A DNA stretch of 9,467 bases from Thermoplasmata archaeon (GTDB lineage Archaea; Thermoplasmatota; Thermoplasmata; Halarchaeoplasmatales; Halarchaeoplasmataceae), in contig JAFDTZ010000087.1 of the NCBI GenBank assembly GCA_019594305.1, forward strand, positions 1-9,467, in the 5' to 3' direction. The notes beneath the pieces were generated by a model, which was not told the DNA's origin, ran no database searches, and saw nothing but the letters and a program-made list of their open reading frames with translations. The position numbers and the translations under genes are program-made. This document shows, piece by piece, positions 7,321-9,467 of the stretch (position 1 is its first letter; the number at the start of each line of letters is the position of its first letter).

Positions 7321-8388
7321 ATGAAAAAGCCGTTAGAACTGTTTTGGAGACTAGCAGCTTCGGATGAGGTATGGGGGACGTCATTAGGCTCACTCAGGGG
7401 GCGAGACGCCCTTCTTGCGGGTTCCAAGGACGGTACGGTTTATTTATGGGGTAAAGAAGGTTACTTCATCTGGAAACCAAGGAAGTTATCCACTAGTGTC
7501 CTTGATGTGGCCTTCGGAAAATTAGGTAAACACAGCGGTCTGATCATATCTACTAAAAGCTCCAGCGGTGACTACGAATCGGATATTTATGCATGGGATG
7601 AAGAGGGAAAGCTACTATGGAAGTTTAGAAAAGAATATGCAAAACCGACACCTGAGAGTTTCCACGTCGACATCGGTACGTTGGGGGGAAGGGGGGACGT
7701 AGTAGTAGCCGGATCAACATCAAAAAAATTCAAGTACGTTAAGGTCTGGAATAACAGGGGATTGGAATTATGGGACTTCAGCACCCCCGCAGGGGGTGTA
7801 AACGGTGTGACTGTCGGTCACCTCGGAGATAGCGATGTGATCGCAGCGACAGCCGGGGGGTCAAAAAAACATTGTGTTTATGTTTGGGATGAAAGGGGTG
7901 TAAAACTCTGGGATATACCAGTTTTAGAGACAATAAGCGATATCGTAGTCGGAAAATTCGGAAGAAGAGACATTGTAGCGGTAGGGTCCAAAACCGGTAA
8001 CGTTTACGTGTGGGACAAGAGAGGCCGCCCGGTGATGAAATTGATAGGACCCAAACGTCAGGTAAACAGCCTCGCTTTAGGTTCATTCGGCGGTCAAGAT
8101 GTGATCGTCGCCGGCTCCAAAGACGGTAACGTATATGTGTGGGACAGTACAGGTGTGCTATTATGGATGTTATCAAACCCGTTAAGCTGGGTGTGGGATG
8201 TTACCGTAGGCAGTTTCGGTATCGGTGATGTGATCGCCGCCGGCTCCAAGGACGGATTTGTTTATGTTTGGGGCGTGTTGGAAGAAGAGGAAGAAACAGC
8301 TGTTGAGGACGTAAGATGTCCTCAATGCGGAACAAAGAACACAGGCGATAGCGAAAAATGTGTGTCCTGTTCAACCGAATTGAGATAA
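7321..8388 (+). CDS. Seven-bladed WD40/PQQ-like beta-propeller with C-terminal zinc ribbon
   Basis: Uncharacterised 355-residue protein with no signal peptide or membrane segment, so probably cytosolic. Seven repeats each carry a strand ending V-Y-V-W-D or similar, with tryptophans at 43, 92, 143, 189, 231, 274 and 317, then typically G-x-x-L-W. The blade core resembles VTVGSFG-x-x-DVIAAGSKDG. The N-terminal LELFWRL (5-11) matches the G-x-x-L-W strand that blade 7 lacks, which suggests velcro closure of a seven-bladed ring. An acidic linker (321-325) leads to a zinc ribbon with C333, C336, C347 and C350 (CPQCGTKN...CVSC). Such propellers usually scaffold protein complexes; a binding role is inference. 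Blades 6 and 7 are similar at DNA level, suggesting recent duplication. It faces tldD across a shared promoter region and lies five bases from the bioY stop. Confidence 0.88.
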   Translation: MKKPLELFWRLAASDEVWGTSLGSLRGRDALLAGSKDGTVYLWGKEGYFIWKPRKLSTSVLDVAFGKLGKHSGLIISTKSSSGDYESDIYAWDEEGKLLWKFRKEYAKPTPESFHVDIGTLGGRGDVVVAGSTSKKFKYVKVWNNRGLELWDFSTPAGGVNGVTVGHLGDSDVIAATAGGSKKHCVYVWDERGVKLWDIPVLETISDIVVGKFGRRDIVAVGSKTGNVYVWDKRGRPVMKLIGPKRQVNSLALGSFGGQDVIVAGSKDGNVYVWDSTGVLLWMLSNPLSWVWDVTVGSFGIGDVIAAGSKDGFVYVWGVLEEEEETAVEDVRCPQCGTKNTGDSEKCVSCSTELR

Positions 8389-8393
8389 TTTTA

Positions 8394-9035
8394 CTATGAA
8401 CGCATTAAATGGGATGTTTTCACCGGGTTCTTAGGAGTTATCCAGCTTGCCGTGGATGATGTGATAAATACTTTTACGATATCCCCCAGTATAAAGGGTA
8501 TCGCACCCATCATCAACAACTCTAGTAAACCAACCGATGAGCCTCCGACAATGGATAACCAGAAGTAAAGATGTACCATGCCAAAGCCGTAGATCAATAC
8601 GAAGTTGGTAAAGAGCATCACCGTCAACATACTTACAAAACCTCTCGAACCGGAGTATGTGTCCACAACATATCCCACAAAGAATGCGGAGATCACGAAA
8701 CCTAGTAGGTATCCTCCGGTGGCACCGGTTATAGCGTCAAGCCCACCACTCCATCCTGAAAACCATGGTACCCCCGCGGCTCCCATACCGACGTAAATAG
8801 CGCTGCTGGCACCACCCCATGTTTTACCGAGTATAACAGCGCCCAGAAGTACCCCGAAGGTTTGGCCTGTAACGGGGATGGGAGTCCAGGGCAGATAAAA
8901 TCTTACCTGGGCCAGCAGGCCGATAAAACAGGCGAATGTAAAAGAGATGATGACTTTTTCCAATGTGTTCAAACCGTGTCCCCATTCGAATATCTTTGGC
9001 CTCGGAAGCCTGTACATATCGATATTTATGTTCAT
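8394..9035 (-). CDS. bioY: BioY-family biotin transporter S component
   Basis: Integral membrane substrate-binding (S) component of an ECF-type vitamin transporter; BioY binds biotin and normally works with an ATPase pair and EcfT (or BioM/BioN). The 213 residues are of usual length, with about six hydrophobic segments. Family motifs: PWTPIPVTGQTFGVLLGA (49-66), GAAGVPWFSG (85-94), DAITGATGGYLLGF (100-113) and PFILGDIVK (180-188). About 25 hydrophilic residues precede the first helix. The ATG at 9035 is preceded by AGGTAG (9047-9042) with a six-base gap, a good ribosome site; an in-frame ATG at codon 7 is less likely. No energising genes or biotin synthesis genes are nearby, so it would have to share an ECF module encoded elsewhere or act alone. 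The gene converges on the propeller gene. Confidence 0.93.
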   Translation of the reverse strand: MNINIDMYRLPRPKIFEWGHGLNTLEKVIISFTFACFIGLLAQVRFYLPWTPIPVTGQTFGVLLGAVILGKTWGGASSAIYVGMGAAGVPWFSGWSGGLDAITGATGGYLLGFVISAFFVGYVVDTYSGSRGFVSMLTVMLFTNFVLIYGFGMVHLYFWLSIVGGSSVGLLELLMMGAIPFILGDIVKVFITSSTASWITPKNPVKTSHLMRS

Positions 9036-9078
9036 GTCTATCTACCTATTAAACACTATTAAGCATCGTATGTGATTT

Positions 9079-9093
9079 TTTCATAAGATAAAA
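9079..9093 (-). promoter_or_regulatory. Possible promoter of bioY
   Basis: The minus-strand sequence TTTTATCTTATGAAA (9093-9079) is AT-rich and would place transcription starts at about 9058-9064, leaving a 20-30 base leader that contains the AGGTAG ribosome site. A second candidate, CTTAATAG (9063-9056), is 25 bases from the ATG and would give a leaderless mRNA. I see no conserved biotin-repressor palindrome. Confidence 0.25.
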
Positions 9094-9309
9094 ACTTACC
9101 GTCGCTGACCTTGTGTTAATCTTCAGTGGTCTGTTCTCCGCGAACATCGGAGAGATTTTGTTATCGCACATACGGTAAAACATAACCTGCTTGAAGGTTA
9201 CCCCAGGTGAATACCTATTCACACAAACAGAAGCCTACGGACGATCAATGGCTACGAAGTGACCATCAAGAATCGGAACTACAAGGATAACATGACAGTG
9301 ACGATATGA
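9092..9309 (+). pseudogene. Possible broken remnant of a coding sequence
   Basis: One frame reads from 9092 through DLVLIFSGLFSANIGEILL to a TAA (9176-9178), then continues in the same frame as LKVTPGEYLFTQTEAYGR to about 9244. From about 9241 a different frame gives INGYEVTIKNRNYKDNMTVT and ends at a TGA (9307-9309). The last two peptides read like consecutive strands of an extracellular beta-sandwich, as if a one-base deletion (or two-base insertion) near 9240 and a nonsense change had broken a gene. There is no start codon or ribosome site. I cannot name the parent family. Chance open frames remain a real alternative. Confidence 0.3.
9135..9153. other. Short perfect hairpin
   Basis: TCTCCG (9135-9140) and CGGAGA (9148-9153) enclose a seven-base loop, followed on the plus strand by GATTTTGTTA. 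It resembles a weak terminator, but no intact plus-strand gene ends here; it falls inside the possible coding remnant. Confidence 0.3.
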
Positions 9310-9366
9310 TCAACTGAATAAGCGCACACTCAAACCCGATGCGACTATATAGTAACATCAATAACT

Positions 9367-9389
9367 ATACATACATACATACATACATA
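9367..9389. repeat. Tetranucleotide microsatellite (ATAC), about 5.75 copies
   Basis: Five perfect ATAC units followed by ATA run uninterrupted from 9367 to 9389. The tract sits about 15-20 bases upstream of the probable TATA box of the gene starting at 9458. In other microbes such tracts change length by slipped-strand mispairing and can switch nearby genes; that effect here is inference. Confidence 0.9.
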
Positions 9390-9419
9390 GAATATATAGG
9401 ATAATATTATATAGTTCTA
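9388..9419 (+). promoter_or_regulatory. AT-rich promoter inside an inverted repeat, upstream of the 9458 gene
   Basis: TTATATA (9407-9413) is a good TATA box; it predicts transcription from about 9437, giving a leader of roughly 20 bases with a ribosome site. TAGAATATATA (9388-9398) is nearly the reverse complement of TATATAGTTCTA (9408-9419), differing by one inserted base, so the box forms part of an imperfect inverted repeat. A further perfect palindrome, ACTATATAGT, lies upstream at 9344-9353. Confidence 0.45.
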
Positions 9420-9457
9420 CATTGTTATCCCTACGATAAGATAAAATGGTGAAATAA

Positions 9458-9467
9458 ATGAAAGAGA
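9458..9467 (+). CDS. Start of a gene running off the window
   Basis: ATG AAA GAG A... opens at 9458 and leaves the window after three codons (M-K-E). It is supported by GGTGA (9448-9452), which matches the archaeal anti-Shine-Dalgarno, five bases before the ATG, and by a TATA box at 9407-9413. A three-codon frame ATG GTG AAA TAA (9446-9457) ends directly against this ATG. The product cannot be told. Confidence 0.5.

Noticed and set aside
7778..8176. Minus-strand open frame (132 codons) opposite the propeller gene
   Set aside because: Its arginine/leucine/serine-rich, repetitive sequence merely reflects the repeats of the propeller gene on the other strand.
9036..9093. Possible biotin-sensing riboswitch or BirA-type operator before bioY
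   Set aside because: No biotin riboswitch class is known to me, and no extended spaced palindrome is visible in the short leader; only a ribosome site and TATA-like sequences can be supported.

Overview
This window looks archaeal, probably from a euryarchaeon. The strongest evidence is a gene for the large subunit of the archaeal/eukaryotic-type DNA primase (PriL, 2121-3158, minus), with its four iron-sulfur cysteines. Several genes also have a TATA-like box centred about 25-30 bases before an ATG and little or no room for a leader, the pattern of leaderless archaeal transcripts. Placement near Thermoplasmatota is only a guess from protein flavour. I found no rRNA, tRNA, insertion sequence, integrase or CRISPR array.

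Layout. Bases 1-276 are the 3' end of a plus-strand gene entering from outside, followed by hairpins and a T-rich tract. A plus-strand MATE-family exporter (564-2111) follows, with a TATA box and a 16-base palindrome between the box and the start codon. It converges on a minus-strand cluster that reads, in transcription order, tldD (7201-5765), tldE/pmbA (5760-4312), a DegT/DnrJ/EryC1 PLP-dependent aminotransferase (4260-3175) and priL (3158-2121). Divergent from tldD, across a 119-base promoter region, is a plus-strand gene for a seven-bladed cytoplasmic beta-propeller with a C-terminal zinc ribbon (7321-8388). It converges on a minus-strand biotin-transporter S component, BioY (9035-8394). 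The last 432 bases carry no intact gene. They hold what looks like a broken coding remnant (about 9092-9309), a tetranucleotide (ATAC)n tract, a very AT-rich promoter, and the first codons of a plus-strand gene starting at 9458.

How the genes fit together. TldD and TldE are expected to form one heterodimeric metalloprotease on modified or unfolded peptides; their genes are four bases apart and surely co-expressed. The aminotransferase (probably making an amino sugar) and priL follow on the same strand, but the aminotransferase has a promoter-like sequence of its own, so the cluster may be two transcription units. MATE and BioY are membrane transporters with no obvious link to the rest. No clearly new multi-gene system is visible. 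The points most worth checking are the operator-like palindrome in the MATE promoter, the simple-sequence repeat beside the 9458 promoter, the broken coding remnant, and the uncharacterised propeller/zinc-ribbon protein facing tldD.
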